Shown here in pieces: positions 43,401-52,787 of a stretch of DNA of 64,000 nt; position 1 is the stretch's first letter, and each line of letters opens with the position of its first letter. The translations under genes were made by a program, and so were the position numbers. The stretch is taken from positions 744,001 through 808,000 of the forward strand of contig NC_025261.1 in assembly GCF_000740895.1 (NCBI RefSeq), read 5' to 3'. The stretch is from Theileria orientalis strain Shintoku. Taxonomy: Eukaryota > Apicomplexa > Aconoidasida > Piroplasmida > Theileriidae. Under the pieces are notes generated by a model. The model was not told the DNA's origin and did no database searches. It worked only from the letters and a program-made list of their open reading frames with translations.

Positions 43401-45159
43401 CAGTTCATCTGTGATTAAAATAAAGAAACAAGTCAGTCAAATTATCACGTATCTGTCTTGCGATATTGACTTTTTAGATGATGATCTTCCCTACGATTTC
43501 TACTTGTCGCTCGTCTCGTTTATTCAGATGTTGATTGACATTGTTACTCTATTTTATTTCATACCGTTTTCCATTGTTTTCACTACGCTGGCGATACTTC
43601 TTTTTCACTACACTGTTTTCACATATTACTTGGGTTCTTACAAGCACATCCAATTAGCGTATCTGGAATGTATTTCACACATTAACACCATCTTTGAGAA
43701 CGCCATACACGGTTCTTCCATTTGCAGAGGTTATAAAAAAGAGTCTCAACAAGTTGATATCATCATGGAATCCAACGAGTACTTTAACAGACATTACTTC
43801 CTCTTATATGCGATAGCAACCTGGGGGTCCATGCTTTTTAACTGGATATTTTCCTGTAATGCTTTGTTGATACTAGTGATTCCCATATTTTTCAATAAGT
43901 ATGCTAAGTACAGGTTGAAAACAGGTGATTACGGGCTTTCCTTATCCTTATTGGTCGACGTTATGAAGACCTATACCACTTTTTCTCTCAGATTTGCAAG
44001 AATGGCCGCCTTTATCACCTCTATTCAAAGGTTCCGATACTTTATTCCTCCGGGTGAGAAAGTTAAGTTTGGTAAATTTTTCAATGCCCATGAAGAATTT
44101 GTAGCTAAACCTTCCGGTGGTGATCAGAACGTCTTAAATGAGAGCCAGTTGTTAAAAAGAAGGATTTTTGAGTTCAAATGCGACGACAAGAAGTTCAAAT
44201 ATTTCAGAAAGTTATTATTCAATCCCAAGATCAATATCATGAATATAAATAATTATCTGCCTCCTGAACACTCTGGAATTGAACTAAAGAACGTGTGTGT
44301 GTATACTGAAGCGGATCATAACTCGGAGGGTATGATATTGAAAAACATTACGGCGTCTGCTAATCGATCAGAAATTATTGGTATGGTTGGTAGAACAGGA
44401 TCGGGTAAAACCACTTTATTGTCAGTCATACAGAATATAGTCGAAAATAGAACAGGTCAGGTGCTATTAGATGGGAAGGAAATCAATGAGGTTCCCAAAG
44501 AAGTGTTAGCTCAGGTTGTCGGTGTCCTTCCACAACTTCCCTTTGTGTTCAAAGGGTGGACCATCCGTAGGTTTCTGGACCCTAGAAAGTTGTTTAGTGA
44601 TGACGAGATTATCCAGGCTCTAGATTTGTGTGGCCTTCTCGATTTCGTCAACGACCTACAGGGCGGGAAGAAGCTAGATACCATAATATCAGCTGAAGAC
44701 ATTTCGATGTCAAAAAAAAATGTTGATGTCGGAAAAAATCACTACCCATCAGAATCCATGAAGTCTGATCGATCACTTACAATGGAGTGCCTGAAAAATT
44801 ACTACATCAACACCGACATTACTCTATCAAACACTCAGCTGAGGACGCTCGCGTTCACTCGACTAGTGTTGTACAGGCAGTTTTACAGAATAATTCTTGT
44901 TGATGAACCTCCCGCTAATAATATCAGTGACAGACCCAATATTCAGGATGTCGATATCGGCATCCCGATATACGAGTTGCTGCAGAAGCATTTCAGCCAC
45001 TGTACCACCTTTGTTGCTGCACATGACGACAATGCCTTGAGTATGTGTACATTAGTTTGGGTAATACATAAAGGTTCTATTATGATGAAATATGGAATAG
45101 AAGACATAAAATTGAATAGTTATATTTCCACTGTAATTGAACACTTAGATAGCCTTTAA
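40492..45159 (+). CDS. ABCC-type ABC transporter, tandem copy 2
   Basis: Single exon, 1,555 residues from the first ATG. A start 20 codons in (MESPSIYG) would line up better with copies 1 and 3. Same domain order and same asymmetry: NBD1 with LSGGQ but Ser in Walker B; NBD2 with GRTGSGKT, degenerate LSNTQ, LVDEPP and AAHDD. It shares a 1,093-bp near-identical tract with copy 1 (41998-43090) from the end of TMD1 to the start of TMD2. Outside this the proteins are clearly diverged, especially in TMD helices. Its synonymous sites in NBD2 are AT-rich where copies 1 and 3 are GC-rich, so its history differs regionally. Confidence 0.93.
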   Translation: MMLYFFSYKCSISTSSIDSPMESPSIYGHIPDKDRQEDGLGADLDYPFWESYLYDKTFFKDKNQDKKFRYYDLSNFLKFFFFDWVYRWSKCASTRFIESYKLHPLPVSDQILRWQPVFSKHVSDGLVRLELFKTPKSHTGNLGKTSAYRFVLLRAIFLTFWKRTLIGLMGIIITNIMSMSIAILVKKLLGILNDQTTSLAKTILLLFAIILFNLVDGLVVDNITFYLYRLIYIIQCCASITMFQHGLCHRRNFSNDVNGSNYLGVCNQVLHTCSPDSKCSQNPLFCQALRYQNKELNARIVTFQFSDCYYISMCLESLIYIVNFLTSFIHGIILMSLQFKIKLWILYFIGVPFVVVMVFVEALNSYFLSVAYVVKDFRISKSIEIVSSLPIIIKMAFDRIAMNIITECRNSELLFFLIRYFLTFLNTSLFVVFTNISFYILKKCFVKAVNEATVITQIDTAGFMSTFYILLQIIESMFLVPNSFRVISSSYVAYRRVGKYLKRCSPNFYISDNKYTGSVKASSNVVQVTDEVPNDAVVYYKDASFAWVCSSKDLLDYNYEPSLNNVNFQLKRGEIAIITGAQGSGKSNFIKSMLGEMTLVGGSMAVVPLHTSMPIFYASQDIWLHQGTIRSNITFGYRFDEQIYNTVLKAVELQSDISTWEKGDLRVVSDNAHTLSGGQRVRMEMARAIYAYLIFHQVNSDYNNGKCSFLMCLDSPFHGLDPFVSKTVFNNLFNIKTGVLIKDDLSVVLSSTRRYLHTCLEPSGLKGAPNFPIYRIKNESLKFFCYLHDFINNKVHTPEDFKYLSTNTGPYQLNLLTRDMLNLCSSGSTTRLGRREVTRTKYDKSFKSFVRDELSGVKFNPYFVYMKPALALFTLFIALTFIFTIMDNLKFVLSSNLSDFITNKIGEFNSGSFVDFEKVKSRCNTSLFIILIITTIIVVLAVISTILFSISCIVSSRKIHEYCINSIFKNSSSVIKIKKQVSQIITYLSCDIDFLDDDLPYDFYLSLVSFIQMLIDIVTLFYFIPFSIVFTTLAILLFHYTVFTYYLGSYKHIQLAYLECISHINTIFENAIHGSSICRGYKKESQQVDIIMESNEYFNRHYFLLYAIATWGSMLFNWIFSCNALLILVIPIFFNKYAKYRLKTGDYGLSLSLLVDVMKTYTTFSLRFARMAAFITSIQRFRYFIPPGEKVKFGKFFNAHEEFVAKPSGGDQNVLNESQLLKRRIFEFKCDDKKFKYFRKLLFNPKINIMNINNYLPPEHSGIELKNVCVYTEADHNSEGMILKNITASANRSEIIGMVGRTGSGKTTLLSVIQNIVENRTGQVLLDGKEINEVPKEVLAQVVGVLPQLPFVFKGWTIRRFLDPRKLFSDDEIIQALDLCGLLDFVNDLQGGKKLDTIISAEDISMSKKNVDVGKNHYPSESMKSDRSLTMECLKNYYINTDITLSNTQLRTLAFTRLVLYRQFYRIILVDEPPANNISDRPNIQDVDIGIPIYELLQKHFSHCTTFVAAHDDNALSMCTLVWVIHKGSIMMKYGIEDIKLNSYISTVIEHLDSL
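42112..42743 (+). repeat. Gene-conversion tract in NBD1, copy 2
   Basis: Counterpart of 34827-35458. With copy 1 alone the near-identity extends to 41998-43090; I count about three mismatches over 1,093 bp. Confidence 0.93.
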
Positions 45160-45217
45160 TCATTCAAATAATGTAGTCTTCCATAGTTTTATAATACACA
45201 TTAATATAATAAAAAAG

Positions 45218-45338
45218 GCTGTCGGCACCCAAAGGTGTTCCCGGGCGGTCCCCCACCCCAGTACTATCCGGGCCTAGCGCCGCTTGACTTCGGAGTTCGG
45301 ATGGGATCCGGTATATTCGACGCAGTATGGCCAACAGC
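45218..45338 (-). rRNA. 5S ribosomal RNA, copy 3
   Basis: Same 121-nt sequence and terminator as copies 1 and 2. Its left flank shares only the last 18 or so bases with them before running into the 3' region of transporter 2. Confidence 0.96.
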
Positions 45339-45789
45339 AATTGCTAAAACAATTCAAATTTTAACATATGTAAGATTATAACAAGTGATGATATATCGAA
45401 ATAAAAATGCGGAAATTTAAGTGTGATGAATAAGGTAGGTGAAAATAGGTTGCGAGAATATGAGGTGACTGAGAGAGAGTAGGTGATGAATAAGGTATGT
45501 ATGATGAAGTAAGTAGGTGATGAAAAGGGGTGATAACGGATATAAATAAGTAAGATAAAGTAATGAGATGTGAAATGGGTAAATAAAATAGTGTATGAAT
45601 AATGTGCAATGGTTAGAACAAAAGGTGGCAGACCAATTAACATATATATGTGTAATCAATCAATGCCGATAAAAGCAAGATTTAGAAAAATAACATAATA
45701 GGCTATACGGCCATAAATTTTTGTTAAAGTTAATCAAATCGATGTTGCTTCAATACAGTTTATATTTTTAATTTTCATACACATGGGGA
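45339..45789. repeat. Cassette repeat 3: spacer between 5S and ABC transporter 3
   Basis: Counterpart of 32758-33206 and closest to it, including the shared tail to ATGGGGA. Each block holds a hydrophobic minus-strand frame of about 99 codons that I treat as non-coding. Confidence 0.9.
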
Positions 45790-45854
45790 CTCTTTCTAAT
45801 GTTCTATGGTTTTATGTATAATATACTTTGCACACTAATTCCTTTGATCCACTA

Positions 45855-48800
45855 ATGGAATTACATGGTACTTACATGGATAATCCTGAATCGGATCGTC
45901 AGGAAGACCGTCCAAATACTTGTCCTGATTATCCTTTTTGGGAGAGTCGTCTGTATCATAAGTCCTTTTTCAAGAACAAAAATTACGATCGAAAGTTTAG
46001 TTATTATGACGATAGTAATGTGTTTAGGTTTTTGTTTTTTGATTGGGTTAATAGGTGGACAAGCCACGTTTCGAAAGGATACGTTGAACCTTACAAGTTA
46101 CACCCTTTGCCAGTGTCGGATCAGATACTTCGCTGGCAGCCAATATTTTCGAAACATATTAGTGACGGGATAATTAAGCAGGAGCTCTTCAAAACATCGG
46201 AATCAAAGTCAAAAACCCGGGACAGGACCCAGACCCCGTACCGGTCGATAGTGATTAGGGCAATATTCTTGACATTCTGGAAGAGAACGCTGTTTGGACT
46301 TTTCGGAATACTGTGTACGAACTTGTTCGGAATGAGCGTCTCGATTTTGGTCTACGAGCTGCTGAAGGAGTTGCACAAGGGGCGTTTTAATTTCAGCAAG
46401 AACTTCATCCTGGTCTGTCTTATCACATTGTGTCAGTTTTTAGACGGCTTCTTTTTCGACCATCTGACCTTTTTCATGTATAGGCTCATTTACATCATCC
46501 AGTACTGTTGTTCTATTACCGTGTTTCAACACGGACTGTGCTACAGGAAGAGATTTTCAAATGAGGTAAATGGCTCCAACTGGCTGAGAGTTTGCAACGA
46601 AGTCGTCCACAGTTGTTCTGACTCAACGTGCAAAACAAACCCCTTATTCTGCCCATCTTTGAGGTACCAGAACAAGGATCTGTGCCCTCAGATTTTTTCA
46701 TTCGAGTTCATCGATTCGTACTATATTTCAGCCTTTTTCGACTTTTTGATTTCGCTAATTCAGTTTTCATCCAACTGCATATACGGATTTCTGCTCATCA
46801 GATACTATATTAACCTCAGGGTGATGTCCCTGGTTGTTACTGTTGTAATTTTTATTGCTTTAGTTTTAATCGTTGAAGGCTTCAACACTTTTGTTCTTAA
46901 CTATTTATATTCCTTTAAGGATTATAGGATTAGCCAATGCAGAGATGTTATTTGTTCCATTTATATCATTGTCAAAATGTCCCTAGAATCTGTAGCACAC
47001 AACATCATTACAGAGACTAGAAACACTGAAATCACCTTGGTCATTGTACGACTAATGCTTTCCTTTCTAAACAAGATTTTCTTTACCATCGCCGTTTCCG
47101 GTATTTTCCTACTGATATTGAATGACTTCGTCGAAGACTTGAAAAAGGTGAACGATATAAGAAAGATCGATGGCGTGGGACTTCTGGCCATGCTTTATAT
47201 ATTGATGAAGATCATTTTTTCAATTTCGCTCTTTCCCCAGGCCATTAAGCAAATGTTCACATCGATCGCCTCGTATCGTAGGATAAAGAAATTTATCTGC
47301 GATTGCTCACCTAACTTTTATATCAGTGACAATAAATTCACGGGTTCCACCCGCACATCTTTAAATGTAGTTCCTATGGACAAGCATCTTCCTAAGGACA
47401 TTGTAGTCTACTACAAGGACGCCTCGTTTGCATGGGTTTGTTCGAGCAAGGACTTGTTGGATTACAACTACGAGCCTTCGCTCAACAATGTTAATTTTCA
47501 ACTGAAACGGGGCGAGATTGCCATAATTACTGGTGCTCAGGGTTCTGGTAAATCTAACTTCATAAAGTCAATGCTTGGTGAGATGACTCTGGTTGGTGGG
47601 TCAATGGCTGTTGTTCCATTGCACACATCAATGCCCATATTTTATGCTTCACAGGATATATGGTTACATCAGGGCACCATCAGATCAAACATCACATTTG
47701 GCTATCGCTTCGACGAACAGATATACAACACGGTGTTGAAGGCAGTTGAACTTCAGTCTGATATATCCACTTGGGAGAAGGGTGACCTCCGTGTCGTATC
47801 TGACAACGCCCACACTCTGAGTGGTGGTCAGCGTGTGAGAATGGAAATGGCTCGTGCCATATATGCCTATCTCATATTCCACCAGGTTAACTCTGACTAC
47901 AACAACGGCAAGTGCTCATTCTTGATGTGCCTCGACTCACCCTTCCACGGTCTCGATCCTTTCGTCTCGAAAACTGTGTTCAACAATTTGTTTAACATCA
48001 AGACTGGAGTACTCATCAAGGACGATCTTTCTGTGGTCTTATCTTCCACAAAGAGGTCGCTCGACATTTGCTTGAAGTCGGCCGACTTGATGCAGTTCCC
48101 TGACATTCCCGTTTACAACATACTTAACCTAAACATGGTTCTCTATCGTACTTTGCATTCGAATGACGAGTTTGACTCCCCTACGCCCAGCTCGAGCTCT
48201 TTTTCCCCGAAATTATCTCTGAGCCCTCGATCCTCACCTTCGCCGAAAGAGGCTCCGAAGGCCTACGGCGAGTTGATAGATCTTGCGTACGATAGGAACA
48301 CGGGCAAGGCGTCGACCAACCTTGTCACCGCCGACAAGTACGGCAAGTCGGACTTCATTGCGGGTCCAGGTAAAAGGGGCGGTTTCAAACCGTATATTAT
48401 TTACTTCTCAGCTGCGGGCTTTTTCTTCGTTCTTTTCATCGTTTTCATGTTCGCCTGCACGATCATGGACAACATAAAGTTTATTTTTGCCTCCGACTTG
48501 TCGGACTACATAAAGGATCGCATGGAGGGAGTGACGAACCCTTCTGACATGATGAACAGGTTCTCTGACATAAAGACGTACAGCGATAAGTCTCTGAAGA
48601 GGATCAGCATCTTCACAGTCGGCGTCGTCTCAGTTTGTTTCCTGGCCAATGTTTTCTTAACGGCCTCCTGTGTCATTTCGTCTCGTAAAATACACGAGTA
48701 CTGCATTGACTCCATATTTAGGTACAGTGCTTCTGTGGTTAAGATCAAGGGGGATGTGAGTAGGCTCATAACGTATCTCTCCTCGGACATATTCCAAATC

Positions 48801-50516
48801 GACGAAAGCCTCGGCTACGCCATGGCCACTGCGCTCGTGTCGCTGGTGGAGTCGATCATCCACGTGCTGACGCTGTGCTACCTTATACCGCTGTCGACTC
48901 CAGTGATAGCTGTAATGATTTTCATCGTTATCAAGTTTGTCTTCGTTAGCTACGTCAACGCCTCGAAGAACCTACAGATCGCATCCATGGAGGCCAGCTC
49001 CCAGATCAACGACCTCTGCGAGAAGGCCATATCAGGCTCTGTGACTTTCAGGTGCTTCAAGAAGGAGCAGGAGTTCTTGAGGAACATCATTGAGCACACC
49101 GACTACTACATGAGGTGCCTCTTCCTCAACAAGTCGGTGCTCTCGAGGTCCTCCATCAACTTCAAGTTCCTCCTGTCAATCATCAACCTGGTGCTGCTGA
49201 TACCGCTCGTGAGGCGCGAGTTCTTCAAAGTACGCTTCCACAGCGGCATTTACGGACTCGCCGTATCGCTGGCCATGATTTTTGGCTACACCTTCACGAA
49301 CTTCATGATCTGGTTCGGGAGGCTCGAGGTCCTGATGTGCACCATCAAGCGCTTCGAGAGCTTCGTGCCCCCCGGCACGAAGTGCCGCTTCCTCAAGAAG
49401 AAAAACGTCAGGGAGGAGGGGCTCATAGTCAAGTTTTCAGAGAACGTCTGCACCGATGAGCAGGCCAACATTTCTAAAAATACTCTCTACAAGAGGCGCG
49501 AGCGCGAGTACGCCAGAAGCAACTCCTGCTTCCCTCCCTTCAAGGGCCTAATTCGGAAGCCGCTCATCCACAAGCTCGACGTTTCCAAGCACCTGCCCTC
49601 GAACCACTTCGTGGTCCAGATAAAGAACATGTTCGTGAGGACTTCTGAGTCCACGGACCAGGACCAGAAACACATCCTCAAAAACATCAGCGTCTCGGCC
49701 TCTGGATCAGATATTATCGGTATAATTGGCAGAACGGGTTCCGGAAAGACGACTCTGCTCTCAGTTCTCCAAAACACCGTCGAAAATAGAACAGGTCAGG
49801 TAATTCTCGATGGGAAAGACCTGAACGAAATCCCCAAGGACATTCTCACGCAGATAATCGGCGTTCTTCCCCAGCTTCCCTTCGTGTTCAAAGGGTGGAC
49901 CATCCGCAGGTTCCTGGACCCTAGAAAACTGTTCAGCGACGAGGAGATTAACCAGGCCCTCGAAAACTGTGGTCTTTTGGAGCTCGTGAACGGCCTGCAC
50001 GGTTTCCAGAAGCTCGACACCGTTATAATTCCAGAGGACTTCATGTTCGTTTCCAAGCGAAAGACCATGAAAATAGAGAAGCCGGTCAACCGCGAGAGCA
50101 AGTACAGAAAGACCCTCAACGTCGAAGACCTGATAAATTACTATGCCGATAGTGACATGATCCTGTCTAGCAGTCAATTGCGCACCTTGTCGTTCGCGAG
50201 ACTGGTGCTGTATAGGCAGTTTTACAGGATTCTCCTGATTGATGAGCCTCCGTCTGACAACTGCGTCGAGGGCGAGGAGGAAACTGTGATTCAGGAGGTC
50301 GGAATACCCATCTACGAGCTCATTCAAAAGTACTTTAGCCATTGCACCACCTTTTTAACTGCACACGACGCAAATGCGCTGGTTATGTGCACTTCCGTCT
50401 GGGTGCTCCACAACGGCCAGCTGATCAGGACGTGCAAGAGGGAGGAAATAATGGCCAACGAATCTATAGCTAGCATAATTGAAGAGAGTGTTCGACGAAG
50501 GAGTTTGAACAAGTGA
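45855..50516 (+). CDS. ABCC-type ABC transporter, tandem copy 3
   Basis: Single exon, 1,553 residues from the ATG at 45855 (MELHGTYM). Domain order as in its neighbours. NBD1 is identical to theirs through the 632-bp tract. The linker after it differs completely, with a Ser/Pro-rich stretch (SSSFSPKLSLSPRSSPSP) that could be a regulatory phosphorylated region. NBD2 has GRTGSGKT, degenerate signature LSSSQ, LIDEPP and TAHDA. The second half is GC-rich. TMDs share the same helical layout with low identity, so substrate range may differ. It is the last member of the array; a ribosomal protein gene follows on the other strand. Confidence 0.93.
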   Translation: MELHGTYMDNPESDRQEDRPNTCPDYPFWESRLYHKSFFKNKNYDRKFSYYDDSNVFRFLFFDWVNRWTSHVSKGYVEPYKLHPLPVSDQILRWQPIFSKHISDGIIKQELFKTSESKSKTRDRTQTPYRSIVIRAIFLTFWKRTLFGLFGILCTNLFGMSVSILVYELLKELHKGRFNFSKNFILVCLITLCQFLDGFFFDHLTFFMYRLIYIIQYCCSITVFQHGLCYRKRFSNEVNGSNWLRVCNEVVHSCSDSTCKTNPLFCPSLRYQNKDLCPQIFSFEFIDSYYISAFFDFLISLIQFSSNCIYGFLLIRYYINLRVMSLVVTVVIFIALVLIVEGFNTFVLNYLYSFKDYRISQCRDVICSIYIIVKMSLESVAHNIITETRNTEITLVIVRLMLSFLNKIFFTIAVSGIFLLILNDFVEDLKKVNDIRKIDGVGLLAMLYILMKIIFSISLFPQAIKQMFTSIASYRRIKKFICDCSPNFYISDNKFTGSTRTSLNVVPMDKHLPKDIVVYYKDASFAWVCSSKDLLDYNYEPSLNNVNFQLKRGEIAIITGAQGSGKSNFIKSMLGEMTLVGGSMAVVPLHTSMPIFYASQDIWLHQGTIRSNITFGYRFDEQIYNTVLKAVELQSDISTWEKGDLRVVSDNAHTLSGGQRVRMEMARAIYAYLIFHQVNSDYNNGKCSFLMCLDSPFHGLDPFVSKTVFNNLFNIKTGVLIKDDLSVVLSSTKRSLDICLKSADLMQFPDIPVYNILNLNMVLYRTLHSNDEFDSPTPSSSSFSPKLSLSPRSSPSPKEAPKAYGELIDLAYDRNTGKASTNLVTADKYGKSDFIAGPGKRGGFKPYIIYFSAAGFFFVLFIVFMFACTIMDNIKFIFASDLSDYIKDRMEGVTNPSDMMNRFSDIKTYSDKSLKRISIFTVGVVSVCFLANVFLTASCVISSRKIHEYCIDSIFRYSASVVKIKGDVSRLITYLSSDIFQIDESLGYAMATALVSLVESIIHVLTLCYLIPLSTPVIAVMIFIVIKFVFVSYVNASKNLQIASMEASSQINDLCEKAISGSVTFRCFKKEQEFLRNIIEHTDYYMRCLFLNKSVLSRSSINFKFLLSIINLVLLIPLVRREFFKVRFHSGIYGLAVSLAMIFGYTFTNFMIWFGRLEVLMCTIKRFESFVPPGTKCRFLKKKNVREEGLIVKFSENVCTDEQANISKNTLYKRREREYARSNSCFPPFKGLIRKPLIHKLDVSKHLPSNHFVVQIKNMFVRTSESTDQDQKHILKNISVSASGSDIIGIIGRTGSGKTTLLSVLQNTVENRTGQVILDGKDLNEIPKDILTQIIGVLPQLPFVFKGWTIRRFLDPRKLFSDEEINQALENCGLLELVNGLHGFQKLDTVIIPEDFMFVSKRKTMKIEKPVNRESKYRKTLNVEDLINYYADSDMILSSSQLRTLSFARLVLYRQFYRILLIDEPPSDNCVEGEEETVIQEVGIPIYELIQKYFSHCTTFLTAHDANALVMCTSVWVLHNGQLIRTCKREEIMANESIASIIEESVRRRSLNK
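47415..48046 (+). repeat. Gene-conversion tract in NBD1, copy 3
   Basis: Counterpart of 34827-35458 and, as far as I can read, identical to it. It begins at AAGGACGCCTCG and ends at CTTATCTTC. Confidence 0.93.
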
Positions 50517-50643
50517 TCTTGGGAACAGCCCGCACAATAATCTAATGGTTTAATGTTTAACGTTTAGCACATTAACCGGTTGTTTCATGGTTTAATGTAA
50601 AATAGGTCCTTTGGTTCAAAGGTCGTAATTTCATACATACATT

Positions 50644-51041
50644 TTACAGGGTACTTATGTCTCGCAGCTTCTCCGTTCTCTCGTTAATTACGTATTTTGA
50701 CTCGTCGACCAGGCACTTGAAGCTCACGGGTTCGGTGAGCGCCAGGTTGAAGAGCGACTTTTTGTTTAAAGTGCAGTTTAGCCTGCTCAGCGCTCCAACA
50801 AACCTGGAGTATATCAGCATCCACTCCCTGGAGGACCTGTTTATGGTAGAAATCCAGTGGACCTAAAACGTAGATGTGTGAGGGCGAAACGTACTCGAAT
50901 CTGGGCGTGCCGCTTCCTCCTGGAGTAAAACGAGTAGTTCAGAGCTTTGGCGGCTCTCACGGATGCTAGCTTTAGGCAACCCTTTGTTCTAGCCCTGAAT
51001 CCACGAGTAACCTGAAAAACAATGTCCCTAGGTATTTTCAT
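50644..51041 (-). CDS. Ribosomal protein bL20, organellar
   Basis: Two exons (50895-51041, 50644-50862) with a 32-nt intron; 121 residues. The bacterial-type L20 signature is clear: RGFRARTKGCLKLASVRAAKALNYS, then RRKRHAQIRVHWISTIN, and a C-terminal helical part with YSRFVGAL. bL20 binds 23S-type rRNA and is needed for large-subunit assembly. The protein starts only about 12 residues before the conserved core, so there is no long leader; a mitochondrial role is more likely than apicoplast, but not settled. Confidence 0.88.
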
Positions 51042-51348
51042 TTTTTTGTTGCGGAATTTGAAAACGAGACGATACTAAAAATAATTTCATTTTAATCTAA
51101 AAATATTAATATACAAACAGGACTAAATAATTGTGTAATATGTAAAAATGTGTAAGTGAATGTGATGGTTTACCAACCTGTTTATTAGGCAATAGAGATG
51201 ACATTTATAATCAGTGCCAATTTGTGGATTTAAATATTTCCTGTCTTAATATGATTCTATAGTATTAAAATCATTTTAAAGTTCCTCAGTTATTAATTTG
51301 TAATTTGCCGTTGTGCCAAATATATAGAATCGTGATTGAATTGATAAA
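51042..51348. other. Divergent promoter region of bL20 and SEC62
   Basis: About 300 AT-rich bases between two divergent starts. No defined motif was found. Confidence 0.5.
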
Positions 51349-52727
51349 ATGAGTAGACCGGAGGTATAATTAATATATATAATAAATATTTGATTTATGC
51401 TCGTTTATGAATAATGTAGAAGGAAAATAAATTTAATCGACAACTGTCGTCATTAATGGATTCTATGCTCAAAAATGGAGTAAGAGTTAAATCTGCTGCC
51501 GAGGTATGATTCAGCTGTTAAAAATTGAATAGAACCAATAAAACAAATGTAAATTTGGTGACGTTGAGTTTAGGTTGGCAAAAGAGCTGTCCAGTTTACA
51601 AGAGGTGACGAGATTCAAAAATGGGTTTTAAATAATAAGGAACTGGCCTATTCTAAGGTACTTGGCTTAATTTTTATCACTCTTAGTGTTCCACGTATTT
51701 TGAGAATGCGAAGCTGGAAGATGAAGCAGACGTAGCAAATTTTGTGGACACACTTATCGAGAATGGGTTCATGTATAGAGCTCAGTACCAGCCGGTATGA
51801 TGTAAAACTGATGACAACAACGTGTAGCTTGAGGGAACCCTCGAGAAATCGGAGTCAGGATCAAGTATTTTGTAGACTTAAGCATAATTTACGCAGTCAA
51901 AAGACCAGTGTGGCCCAAGAGACTGATAAAAACGCAAAAACAAAGATTTGACACGCTCGGATTCTATATCATTTCCTACGAGGGAAGTCAGAAGTGGAAT
52001 TACCTGAAGCTGTCAGGGATACTGTTTGGAGTATTGGTAGGCGGTGGAGTTGAAATGGGTGTGTAGGCAATGTGTATGTTTAAGGCGTGGCCGCTGTACC
52101 TGAAGTTGTCGATGTGGTACATATCAGTGGTGTTGCTAACGTTTCTGGTAAGATTTCAGTTGATAAAAAACACAGATTACGGCCATCGTGCTGAGGCTGG
52201 TGCTGTTCCTGCTGGTGTGGTTCTGCGGGTACGACTTTTGGCTGTTCCCGAACCTGTTCGACGAGGACCTGGGCGTGGTGGACTCGTTCAAGCCGCTGTA
52301 CTCGCTGGCGTATAGAAGCGATAACCTGATGATGATAGCGTGCAGGATACTATGCGCAGTGTTGATAGCAGGTATTCCGTAGAATAAATTTAACGCGTTC
52401 AGTGTCCACGTATCAGCTGGGGAAGACCCACGACATAAGCGACATATATACGTTCACGAAGCAGTCGTTCCTGGATGTGCTGGATTGGGGCCATCAGAAG
52501 TTGATAGCAGGTGTGTGAAAATTACATTTAAAAGCGTTCTATAGAGCCGGAAGATACCTCGTTCTACAAATCAATTGGGGCAGACTTGAGTGCAGAATTC
52601 ACGGAAAAGGTGTCGGAAACAGCCGAAGAAGTTGACGATGATGGTGAGTGATTGCTGTGTTGTCTATACTGATGAGTTGATAGCTACTGAGCGTAAAGAA
52701 AAAATACAAAGAATAGTTACTTATTAA
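51349..52727 (+). CDS. SEC62: Translocation protein SEC62
   Basis: About ten short exons, starting with a 15-nt one (MSRPE) and joined in phase across introns of about 28-70 nt. The N-terminal winged-helix-like region has VGKRAVQFTRGDEIQKWV and VANFVDTLIENGFMYRA. Two membrane helices follow (LYLKLSMWYISVVLLTFL and IVLRLVLFLLVWFCGYDF), then the family hallmark FWLFPNLFDEDLGVVDSFKP. SEC62 works with SEC61/SEC63 in post-translational ER import. After the acidic stretch AEEVDDD one reading ends ATERKEKIQRIVTY at 52727. Alternative in-phase splicing joins a cysteine-rich segment that ends at 53018. Confidence 0.88.
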
Positions 52728-52787
52728 AATTTGTGTGTTGAAAGCTAGGACGTGGCAACTAGTAGATAAACACACACAATCTAGACA

